DNA of 64,000 nucleotides, taken from contig NZ_BAAALT010000076.1 in the NCBI RefSeq assembly GCF_039528515.1, positions 1 through 64,000 on the forward strand, in the 5' to 3' direction. How positions within the stretch are numbered: the first letter of the stretch is position 1; every line of letters begins with the position of its first letter. This stretch comes from Luedemannella flava. Lineage in GTDB: Bacteria; Actinomycetota; Actinomycetes; Mycobacteriales; Micromonosporaceae. The notes below the pieces were generated by a model. That model was not told the origin of the DNA, did not search any database, and worked only from the letters and a program-made list of their open reading frames with translations. Of this stretch, positions 7,876 through 14,343 are shown piece by piece. Position numbers and translations under genes: made by a program.

Positions 7876-9281
7876 GCCAACACGAGGTGGCCCCGGCTGA
7901 CCGTACGGTCGCCGGGGCCACCCCGGTCGACCTGCTCATCGCGGGGGCGACCCTGGTGGCCACGATGGACGACGCGCGCCGGGAGATCCCCGGCGGTTGG
8001 GTCGCCGTCCGCGACGGGCGGATTGACGCGGTCGGCCCGGCCGGCACGGAGCCGGCGGCCCGCGAGCGGCTCGACGCCGCCGGCTGCCTGGTGACCCCGG
8101 GCCTGATCAACACCCACCACCATCTGTGGCAGAACCTGACCCGGGCGTACCGGCCGATGACGACCACCGACTTCCTCGGCTGGCTGGGCGCCCTCTACCC
8201 GTTATGGTCGACCGTCACCGAGGACGACATCTACCTGTCCACCCGCGTCGGCCTCGCCGAGCTGGCCCTCGGCGGCGCCACGACCACGAGTGACCACCTG
8301 TACCTGCAGCCACCCGGCCGCGAAAGCCTGGTCGAGGTGTCCATCCTCGCCGCCCGCGAGGCGGGGCTGCGGTTCCACGCGACGCGCGGCTGCGTCGACC
8401 GGGGCCAGCGCGACGGCAGCCCGATGCCGGACCACATGCTCGAGGACGTCGACGCGGTCCTCGCCGACAGCGACCGGCTCATCGGCGCGTACCACGACCG
8501 CGCGGCCGACGCGATGACCCGCATCGCGCTGGGCCCGCACTCGGTGTTCGGGGCGACGGCCGGCCTCATGCGGGCCTCGGCCGAGCTGGCCGACGCCCGG
8601 GACGTGCGCCTGCACACCCACCTGTCCGGAGACGCCGCCGACGAACCGTACTGCGTGGCGTTGCACGGCTGCCGGCCGGTGGAGTGGTTCGAGTCGCTCG
8701 GCTGGGCGCAGCCGCGCACCTGGGTCGCGCACTGCTTCTTCCCGGACGCGGCGGAGATCGCGCGGCTGGGTGCCGCCGGGGTCGGCGTCGCCCACTGCGC
8801 GACACCAGGCCTGCTCATGGGGGTGGGCATCGCGCCGGTGGTGGACCTGCGGGCGGCCGACGTGCCCGTCGGCCTCGGGGTCGACGGCTCGGCCAACTCG
8901 GACATGGCCTCGATGTGGCACGAGACCCGGATGGCGATGATCGCCGCTCGGGCGCGGTCGGGGCCGGCGGCGTTCGGCGCCCGCGACGCGCTGGAGCTGG
9001 CCACCCGGGGCGGGGCGGCCTGCCTCGGGCGTACCGGCGAGATCGGCGAGCTGACGCCCGGCGCCAACGCGGACGTCTGCGTCTGGCCGGTGACCGGCCT
9101 GCCCTGGGCGGGCGCGGTCTCCGACCCGATCGACGCGTGGCTGCGCTGCGGACCGGGGGCGCCGCGCGAGGTGCTGGTCGGCGGCCGTCCGGTCGTCCGG
9201 GCCGGGCACCTGGTGGTCGACGACATCGAGGAGATCCTGCGCCGGCACACGGCGGCGGCGCGCCGGATCCAGAACGTATAA
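7872..9281 (+). CDS. 8-oxoguanine-deaminase-like amidohydrolase (ATZ/TRZ family)
   Basis: This 469-residue enzyme of the amidohydrolase superfamily carries the motifs that I associate with 8-oxoguanine and related purine/pterin deaminases: NTHHHLWQNLTRAYRP, LYPLWSTVTEDDIYLSTRV, HTHLSGDAADEPYC, TWVAHCFF and GLGVDGSANSDMASM. The HHH metal site, the HTH histidine, the AHC histidine and the final metal Asp (GVDGS) are all present. The reaction would be hydrolytic deamination of an oxopurine, for example 8-oxoguanine to urate plus ammonia. It overlaps the binding-protein gene (ATGA), which implies the imported compound is its substrate. Isoxanthopterin or another heterocycle remains possible. Confidence 0.8.
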   Translation: MSQHEVAPADRTVAGATPVDLLIAGATLVATMDDARREIPGGWVAVRDGRIDAVGPAGTEPAARERLDAAGCLVTPGLINTHHHLWQNLTRAYRPMTTTDFLGWLGALYPLWSTVTEDDIYLSTRVGLAELALGGATTTSDHLYLQPPGRESLVEVSILAAREAGLRFHATRGCVDRGQRDGSPMPDHMLEDVDAVLADSDRLIGAYHDRAADAMTRIALGPHSVFGATAGLMRASAELADARDVRLHTHLSGDAADEPYCVALHGCRPVEWFESLGWAQPRTWVAHCFFPDAAEIARLGAAGVGVAHCATPGLLMGVGIAPVVDLRAADVPVGLGVDGSANSDMASMWHETRMAMIAARARSGPAAFGARDALELATRGGAACLGRTGEIGELTPGANADVCVWPVTGLPWAGAVSDPIDAWLRCGPGAPREVLVGGRPVVRAGHLVVDDIEEILRRHTAAARRIQNV

Positions 9282-9288
9282 GGCGGCG

Positions 9289-10485
9289 ATGATGACCGAA
9301 AAGCTCAGGCGGGCGCTCGTACCGGGGAAAGGGCTTGTAGATCTTGATTTTGTCGACGGCCGCGTAGCGGGCGTCGCGCCGGCCGATAGACAGGGCGCCG
9401 GTGGGTTCGACGCGGGCGGGCGGGTCGTGCTGCCGGCGTTCGTCGACGCGCATGTGCACCTGGACAAGGCCTTCCTGCTGGGCGAGGCCGGGGCGGTCAC
9501 CGCGGACCTGGCCGACGCCATCGCCACCGTGGCCCGGATGCGGGGCACCGTGCCGGCGGCGACCGTGGCCGCCGGGGCGCGCCGCGCGGTGGACGCCCTG
9601 ATCGCGGCCGGCACGACGGCGGCGCGGGCGCACGTGGAGATCGACCCCGCCATCGGGCTGCGCATGGTGGAGCTGCACCGCGACCTGGCCGAGCACGCCG
9701 GCGAGCGGCTGCGCCTGCAGCTGTCCGCGTTCCCGCAGCGCGGCCTGGAACTGCCCGGCATGCCGCAACTGCTCGACGCGGCGCTCGCCGAAGGCCTCGA
9801 CGTGGTCGGCGGCTGTCCCTACGTGGACCGGGACCCGGCCGCTCACCTCGACCTGGTGTTCTCGCTCGCCGAACGGTACGGCCGGCCCGTCGACCTGCAC
9901 CTGGACTTCACCGACGACCCGGCCGCCTCGCTGCTCGGGTTGGTCGTCGAGCGGACGTTGGCGCACGGCATGGCCGGTCGGGTGACCATCGGCCACGTCA
10001 CCACCCTCGCGGCGATGGCGCCCGACGCCCAGGCGCGCGCGTTCGACCAGCTCGCCGGCGCGGGCATCGCCCTCGTCGTGCTGCCCGCCACGGATCTGTA
10101 CCTGACCGGGCACGGCGAGCCGGGCACGCGCAGCCTTGCCCCGATCGACCGGGCCGCCCTGGCCGGCGTCACGGTGGCCATCGCCAACAACAACCTGCAC
10201 AACCCGTTCTCCCCGTACGGCAACGGGAGCCTGTTGCAGGCCGCCTGGTTGGCCGGCATCACGCGCCGGCTGGTCACGGCGGCCGACCGGGCCGCGCTGC
10301 TCGCCTCGATCACCTCCGGCCCGGCGGAGATCCTCGGCTTGGCGCCGCACGGGCCGGACCTCGGCGCCGACGCGCACCTGGCCATCGTGGACAGCACGGA
10401 CCCGGACGGCGCGATCCTGCAGGCGCCGACGGTCCTGGCCAGCCTCCGCGCGGGGCGCCTGACGCACCGGCTGACCGGGCTGTAA
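9289..10485 (+). CDS. CodA-like amidohydrolase lacking two usual catalytic acids
   Basis: The 398-residue product aligns along its length with cytosine deaminase CodA: PAFVDAHVHLDKAF (metal His pair), LQLSAFPQRG (pocket Gln), DLHLDFTDDPA (His ligand) and VTIGHVTTLAAMA (His). CodA has Glu217 in HCDEIDD and Asp313 in GHDDVFDPWYPLG. Here the same positions read HLDFTDD (Phe for Glu) and ANNNLHNPFSPYG (Asn for Asp). Simple cytosine deamination is therefore doubtful; a different amidohydrolase or lyase-like activity is likely. The start could be either ATG of the pair at 9289/9292. It is the last gene of the importer operon, 5 nt from the convergent formamidase-like gene. Confidence 0.8.
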   Translation: MMTEKLRRALVPGKGLVDLDFVDGRVAGVAPADRQGAGGFDAGGRVVLPAFVDAHVHLDKAFLLGEAGAVTADLADAIATVARMRGTVPAATVAAGARRAVDALIAAGTTAARAHVEIDPAIGLRMVELHRDLAEHAGERLRLQLSAFPQRGLELPGMPQLLDAALAEGLDVVGGCPYVDRDPAAHLDLVFSLAERYGRPVDLHLDFTDDPAASLLGLVVERTLAHGMAGRVTIGHVTTLAAMAPDAQARAFDQLAGAGIALVVLPATDLYLTGHGEPGTRSLAPIDRAALAGVTVAIANNNLHNPFSPYGNGSLLQAAWLAGITRRLVTAADRAALLASITSGPAEILGLAPHGPDLGADAHLAIVDSTDPDGAILQAPTVLASLRAGRLTHRLTGL

Positions 10486-10490
10486 GGGGC

Positions 10491-11585
10491 TCAGCCGTGC
10501 AGCGGATCGAGATCGGTGCGACGCAGGCAGCAGTGCACGCCCTTGACCCGGTCGACGACCTGGGAGACCTCGAAGTCGGCCGCCGCGCTGAGGTAGGCCA
10601 GCGCGACGGCGCGCGGCAGGCCGCAGTGGTGCGCGAGGAACTCGAGCGCGTCGCGCGTGGCGCGGCGCATGGCCTCGTCGAGGTCGGCGTCCAGGCCCAT
10701 AACCACGTGGTACGCGTCGGTGCGCGCCCACGGCGCGGTCAACCTCGCGGCGAGCGCCCGGCTACGGTGGTCACTGTGGACGGTCAGTCGCAGGGTGGCG
10801 CGCAGCGGCGCCTCGAACGCGGTGAGCGCCACCTCGCCGTCGCCCTGGGCGAAGTGCGGGTCGCCGGCGTAGAACAGCGCACCCGGATGGCGCACCGGCA
10901 GGAACAGGCTCGCGCCGACGCCGAGCAGGTTCACGTCGAGGTTGCCGCCGTGCGGGCCGGGCGGCACGGAGTGCCACGGACCCGGCTCGGCGGGCGCCAC
11001 CCCCATGATGCCGAGGAACGGGTTGAGCGGGAACCGGACGTCGCGCCCGTCACCGATCGCCAGCAGGCCGGTGTCACCGTCCGCGCGGGCGAGCAGGCTC
11101 ACCGGCGGCACCGGCTCGCCGGCGGGCCAGCCGGGCGGCACCTGCGGCATCTCGCCCGGCAGGGCGCCCCGGCCGTGGCGGTTGCTGATGATCCCGTACG
11201 GCGCGCGCTGGCGCAGGTCGAGCACCTCGACCTCGAGCACGTCGCCGGGGCGGGCGCCGCTCACCTCGATGGGGCCGGTCACCACGTGCGGGCCGTGCAG
11301 GTCCGGGTCGTGCGCGACGTCGCTGGCCGCGAGGGCGACCACGTCGTCGAGCACGAGGTCGGCCGGCACGCCCCGGGCGCCGAAGAACGCCCGCGGGTCG
11401 CGGCCCTGGTCCTCCATGATGCCCTCGTGGCTGATCGTGTCGATCGTGACCGACTGACCCGAGCGCATCGTCAGCGCGGGCTTGGCGTCGGCGTCGGGCA
11501 GGAGTCCCCATGAGACGCGGTCGGGGTGCGACGCGAGATACACGTCGCCCTGCACGGGGCCGCGGCCGAACTGAAGTAATGTCAT
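10491..11585 (-). CDS. acetamidase/formamidase family protein
   Basis: This is a 364-residue FmdA/AmdA-type hydrolase. The family cleaves short-chain amides such as formamide or acetamide to ammonia and the acid. Visible conserved parts are SVTIDTISHEG near residue 50, PHVVTGPIEVSGARPGDVLEVEV, the Gly-rich NPFLGIMGVAPAEPG, GPHGGNLDVNLLGVGAS and FYAGDPHFAQGDGEVALTA. The ATG at 11585 opens the conserved sequence; an in-frame ATG at 11603 lies within the operator. It is divergent from the GntR regulator gene at 11644, with the palindrome 11595-11610 between them. It probably removes a one-carbon amide released during ring or ureide breakdown. Confidence 0.88.
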   Translation of the reverse strand: MTLLQFGRGPVQGDVYLASHPDRVSWGLLPDADAKPALTMRSGQSVTIDTISHEGIMEDQGRDPRAFFGARGVPADLVLDDVVALAASDVAHDPDLHGPHVVTGPIEVSGARPGDVLEVEVLDLRQRAPYGIISNRHGRGALPGEMPQVPPGWPAGEPVPPVSLLARADGDTGLLAIGDGRDVRFPLNPFLGIMGVAPAEPGPWHSVPPGPHGGNLDVNLLGVGASLFLPVRHPGALFYAGDPHFAQGDGEVALTAFEAPLRATLRLTVHSDHRSRALAARLTAPWARTDAYHVVMGLDADLDEAMRRATRDALEFLAHHCGLPRAVALAYLSAAADFEVSQVVDRVKGVHCCLRRTDLDPLHG

Positions 11586-11594
11586 CGGCGAAGA

Positions 11595-11610
11595 CGATTG
11601 CATACAATCG
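11595..11610. promoter_or_regulatory. operator between formamidase-like gene and GntR regulator
   Basis: CGATTG-CATA-CAATCG has perfect 6-bp arms and the same TTGnATACAA core as the other sites in this region. It covers the divergent promoter region of the amide hydrolase and the regulator, as expected for autoregulation. Confidence 0.6.
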
Positions 11611-11643
11611 TTTCGCCCACGTATCACGCGGGAGGGCTGCGGG

Positions 11644-12318
11644 TTGACCGTGGAGAACACCGATCAGGCCGTGCCGTCGCCCCGAACTGTTCGCCGGTCC
11701 CCGGCCGAGCTGTGCGCGGCCATCCGCGACGACGTGATCCTCGGCGTCTTCGCCCCTGGTCAGCGGCTCACCGAGGACGGGCTGGCCGAACGGTTCGGGG
11801 TGTCGCGGATGCCGGTGCGGGAGGCGCTGCGGATGCTGGCCGTCGAGGGGTTCGTCCGCATCGCGCCGTACTACGGCACCTTCGTCGCCGAGTTGTCCCC
11901 GGACGAGGCCGCCGACCTGCTGGAGATCCGCGCCGTGCTGGAACCCCTGGCCGCCGCCCGGGCCGCGCACCGGCGCACCGAGGCGCACCTGGAGCAGCTC
12001 CGCGAGGTGGTCCGCGAGGGCCGGCAGGCCGTCTTCCACGGCACGCTGGACAGGCTGCCCGCACTGAACACCCGGTTCCACACGATCCTCGCCGAGGCGT
12101 CCGGCAACACCAGCCTCAATTCGATCGTGGAGCAGCTCAGATACAAGATCGCCTGGGTGTACGCGGTGGAGCTGCCCCGCCGGGCGGCCGACTCCTGGAC
12201 AGAGCACCAGCTCATCGTGGACGCGCTGGAGCAGGGCGACGCCGAGCTGGCCCGGGCCGTGATGGCCGAGCACATCCGGCAGGCCGACGCCGCCTACCGG
12301 GTGCGTAACGTCCCGTGA
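11644..12318 (+). CDS. GntR-family regulator with FCD domain
   Basis: This 224-residue FadR/VanR-type regulator has a winged HTH at about residues 20-85 (LTEDGLAERFGVSRMPVREA) and an all-helical FCD ligand domain with the metal histidines in RFHTILAEASGN and AEHIRQADAAYR. The TTG at 11644 is 8 nt from the ribosome-binding sequence GGGAGGG; a GTG at 11650 is the alternative. Palindromes of the TTGTATACAA class lie immediately upstream (11595) and downstream (12350). It is therefore the best candidate to bind the sites repeated through the 5-24 kb island. Confidence 0.9.
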   Translation: MTVENTDQAVPSPRTVRRSPAELCAAIRDDVILGVFAPGQRLTEDGLAERFGVSRMPVREALRMLAVEGFVRIAPYYGTFVAELSPDEAADLLEIRAVLEPLAAARAAHRRTEAHLEQLREVVREGRQAVFHGTLDRLPALNTRFHTILAEASGNTSLNSIVEQLRYKIAWVYAVELPRRAADSWTEHQLIVDALEQGDAELARAVMAEHIRQADAAYRVRNVP

Positions 12319-12349
12319 ACGATCTCCGCGCCTGCCCGTAACACGAGCG

Positions 12350-12359
12350 TTGTATACAA
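12350..12359. promoter_or_regulatory. perfect TTGTATACAA operator upstream of the TauE-type permease
   Basis: TTGTATACAA is perfectly self-complementary and contains a TATACA -10-like hexamer. It lies 28 nt before the GTG at 12388 and is the best copy of the motif in the window. It would control the permease and metallo-beta-lactamase-fold genes. Confidence 0.65.
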
Positions 12360-12387
12360 TGATCATGCTAATTTTGCGTGGATCCGC

Positions 12388-13188
12388 GTGACGCCGGGGC
12401 AAGGTGTGCTGCTGGTGTCGGCCGGCTTCCTCGCGGGCGCGGTCAACGCGGTCGCGGGCGGCGGCACGCTGCTGACGTTCCCCGCGCTGCTGGCCACGGG
12501 ACTGTCCCCGGTGGCCGCCAACGTCACCAACACCGTGGCCGTGTGGCCCGGCTACCTTTCGGGCGCCGCCACCTACCGGCACAATGTGCGCCAGCGTCGC
12601 GACCTGCTCGTCCCGCTCGGCGTGGTGTCGATCATCGGTGCGGTCCTGGGCACTGTCGCACTGCTCACCGCACCCGACTCGGTCTTCCGGGCACTCGTGC
12701 CCTTCCTGGTGCTCGGCGCGACCGCCGTCATCGCCCTCCAGCCGCGGATCTCCGCGTGGCTCACGGCCCGCCGGCCCGTCACCGTGCCGGTGGGCGGGCG
12801 GGTTGTTGGAGACGGCGGCGACGGGGGCGTCAGTCGGCACCGCGTCGGGCTGCTCGCGGCCACTTTCGCGGGCGCCGTCTACGGGGCGTACTTCGGCGGC
12901 GGGCTAGGGATCGTGCTGCTCGCCGTCCTCGCCCTGGGCACGGGCGAGAACCTCGGCCAGGTCAACGGCGTCAAGACCATGCTCTCCCTGCTCATCAACA
13001 CCGTCGCGCTGGTCGGCTTCGCCCTCTACGGCCCGGTCGACTGGTGGTCGGCGCTGCTGGTCGCGCCGGCCAGCCTGCTCGGCGGCGTCGTCGGCGGCCG
13101 GGCCGCCCAACGGTTGCGGCCCGGCCCGCTGCGGGTCGCCGTCGTCATCTTCGGTACCGCCGTCGGCGTGTACCTGCTCATCCGCTGA
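12388..13188 (+). CDS. TauE/SafE-family membrane permease
   Basis: This 266-residue integral membrane protein has about eight hydrophobic segments. The N-terminal pattern AGFLAGAVNAVAGGGTLLTFPALLA and its internal repeat YGAYFGGGLGIVLLAVLAL are the duplicated TauE/SafE (DUF81) signatures. Members export or import small organic or sulfur-containing anions. The start is a GTG; the only ATG nearby (12364) is out of frame. The operator at 12350 immediately upstream puts it in the ureide regulon. It is followed after 16 nt by the metallo-beta-lactamase-fold gene. It could release a toxic acid end-product; substrate unknown. Confidence 0.88.
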   Translation: MTPGQGVLLVSAGFLAGAVNAVAGGGTLLTFPALLATGLSPVAANVTNTVAVWPGYLSGAATYRHNVRQRRDLLVPLGVVSIIGAVLGTVALLTAPDSVFRALVPFLVLGATAVIALQPRISAWLTARRPVTVPVGGRVVGDGGDGGVSRHRVGLLAATFAGAVYGAYFGGGLGIVLLAVLALGTGENLGQVNGVKTMLSLLINTVALVGFALYGPVDWWSALLVAPASLLGGVVGGRAAQRLRPGPLRVAVVIFGTAVGVYLLIR

Positions 13189-13204
13189 TTCCCGAGGATC
13201 CGTC

Positions 13205-14083
13205 ATGATCGATTTTGTCGCGGATGGGCCGGCACCCGGCGACCTGTCCGTGCGCTGGCACGCCGGCGCGGTCTCGCCCCGGCACGACACGGCGCCGGAG
13301 CTGCAGGTGCACGCGTACGACGAGCACACCGTGATCCTGCGGCAGAACATGTCGGTGAACTACGAGGCGCCGTTCATGTTCCTGCTGTTCGGCAACGAGC
13401 GCGCCCTGCTCGTCGACACCGGCGCGACGGCCGAGCCGGAGTTCCTACCGCTGCGGCGTACCGTCGACGAGCTCATCGCGGACTGGCTCGCCCGTCACCC
13501 CCGGCCCGCGTACGGCCTGGTCGTGGCGCACACCCACAGCCACCACGACCACCTGGCGGCCGACGGCCAGTTCGCCGACCGGCCGGACACCACGGTCGTC
13601 GGCACCGACCTCGACGCGGTCGTGAGCTACTACGGCCTCACGGACTGGCCGTCGGGCACGGCACGGATCGACCTCGGCGGGCGGGTCGTCGACGTGCTGC
13701 CCGGGCCGGGGCACGACGAGCCGGCCACCGTGTTCTACGACGCGTACACCGGGATCCTGTTCACCGGGGACACCGTCTACCCCGGCCGGCTGTACGTGCG
13801 CGACTGGGCCGCGTTCACCGCCACCATCGACCGGCTGCTCGCGTGGTGCGCCACGCACCCGGTCACCCACCTGCTCGGCTGCCACATCGAGATGTCCACG
13901 ACGCCCGGCCGCGACTACCTGATCCGTACGTCGTACCAGCCCGACGAGCCCCCGCTGCAGATGTCCGTGGCGCAACTGCGGGCGCTGCGCGAGGCGATCA
14001 CCGCGATCGACGACCGGCCGGGCGTGCACCGGTTCGACGACTTCATTGTGTACCACGGGATTCCGGACAACTACTTCGCGTAG
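13205..14083 (+). CDS. metallo-beta-lactamase-fold hydrolase
   Basis: This is a 292-residue protein with the zinc signature HTHSHHDHLAA at about residues 110-120, a downstream metal Asp in LFTGDTVYPGRLYV, and a third-ligand region GCHIEMS. No secretion signal is evident, so it is cytoplasmic. The family covers many hydrolases; glyoxalase-II-like, lactonase and amide-type activities all occur. The ribosome-binding site GAGGATCC lies before the ATG at 13205. It follows the TauE-type permease in the same unit and probably acts on an intermediate of the island. I cannot name the substrate. Confidence 0.85.
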   Translation: MIDFVADGPAPGDLSVRWHAGAVSPRHDTAPELQVHAYDEHTVILRQNMSVNYEAPFMFLLFGNERALLVDTGATAEPEFLPLRRTVDELIADWLARHPRPAYGLVVAHTHSHHDHLAADGQFADRPDTTVVGTDLDAVVSYYGLTDWPSGTARIDLGGRVVDVLPGPGHDEPATVFYDAYTGILFTGDTVYPGRLYVRDWAAFTATIDRLLAWCATHPVTHLLGCHIEMSTTPGRDYLIRTSYQPDEPPLQMSVAQLRALREAITAIDDRPGVHRFDDFIVYHGIPDNYFA

Positions 14084-14166
14084 CCATGTCCGTCCATAGT
14101 GACCTGCGGCAACGATAGTTTACGCCGACGAAATCGCGCGGACCGACGACAGTGACACGGCGGCCA

Positions 14167-14176
14167 TTGAATACAA
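14167..14176 (+). promoter_or_regulatory. weak copy of the TTGTATACAA motif at the riboswitch promoter
   Basis: TTGAATACAA matches the island operator at 9 of 10 positions and contains AATACA, usable as a -10 element. A start about 7 nt further on would place the transcript 5' end just before the aptamer at 14186. Both GntR control and the riboswitch would then act on this operon. Confidence 0.45.
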
Positions 14177-14185
14177 CCGACTCAC

Positions 14186-14300
14186 ACCTCGTGAGGCGCG
14201 CCTAGGGTTCCGCCGCGATCGCGGGCTGGTCCGAGAGGCGAGGCGGGTGCTGCGGCACCCGTTCCACGGCGGGACAAAAACCCGGGAGGTTCGGCCGAGA
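14186..14300 (+). promoter_or_regulatory. ykkC-class riboswitch, most likely guanidine-I
   Basis: The leader holds the conserved blocks of the ykkC RNA in the right order and spacing: CTAGGGTTCCG (14202-14212), CTGGTCCGAGAG (14226-14237), and ACGGCGGGACAAAAACCCG (from 14266) followed by GGAG. Between the second and third blocks is the variable P2 hairpin GGGTGC-TGCG-GCACCC (14245-14260). Subtype 1 of this RNA binds guanidine; subtypes 2a-2d bind ppGpp, PRPP or nucleotides and differ at few positions. The ureide and amidohydrolase setting favours guanidine. It precedes the dual-ATPase gene by about 45 nt. Class assignment is strong; subtype is inferred. Confidence 0.85.
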
Positions 14301-14321
14301 AGCGGCGAACCTGCGCCGGTT

Positions 14322-14337
14322 CTCCCTACCCAGGGAG
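14322..14337 (+). promoter_or_regulatory. hairpin sequestering the Shine-Dalgarno: likely expression platform
   Basis: CTCCCT-ACCC-AGGGAG forms a 6-bp stem in which AGGGAG, 6 nt before the ATG at 14344, is the ribosome-binding site. A second hairpin lies just upstream (AGGTTCG at 14287-14293 with CGAACCT at 14306-14312), its 5' arm in the 3' edge of the aptamer. Ligand-dependent switching between these structures would turn translation on. Confidence 0.6.
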
Positions 14338-14343
14338 CCGACC

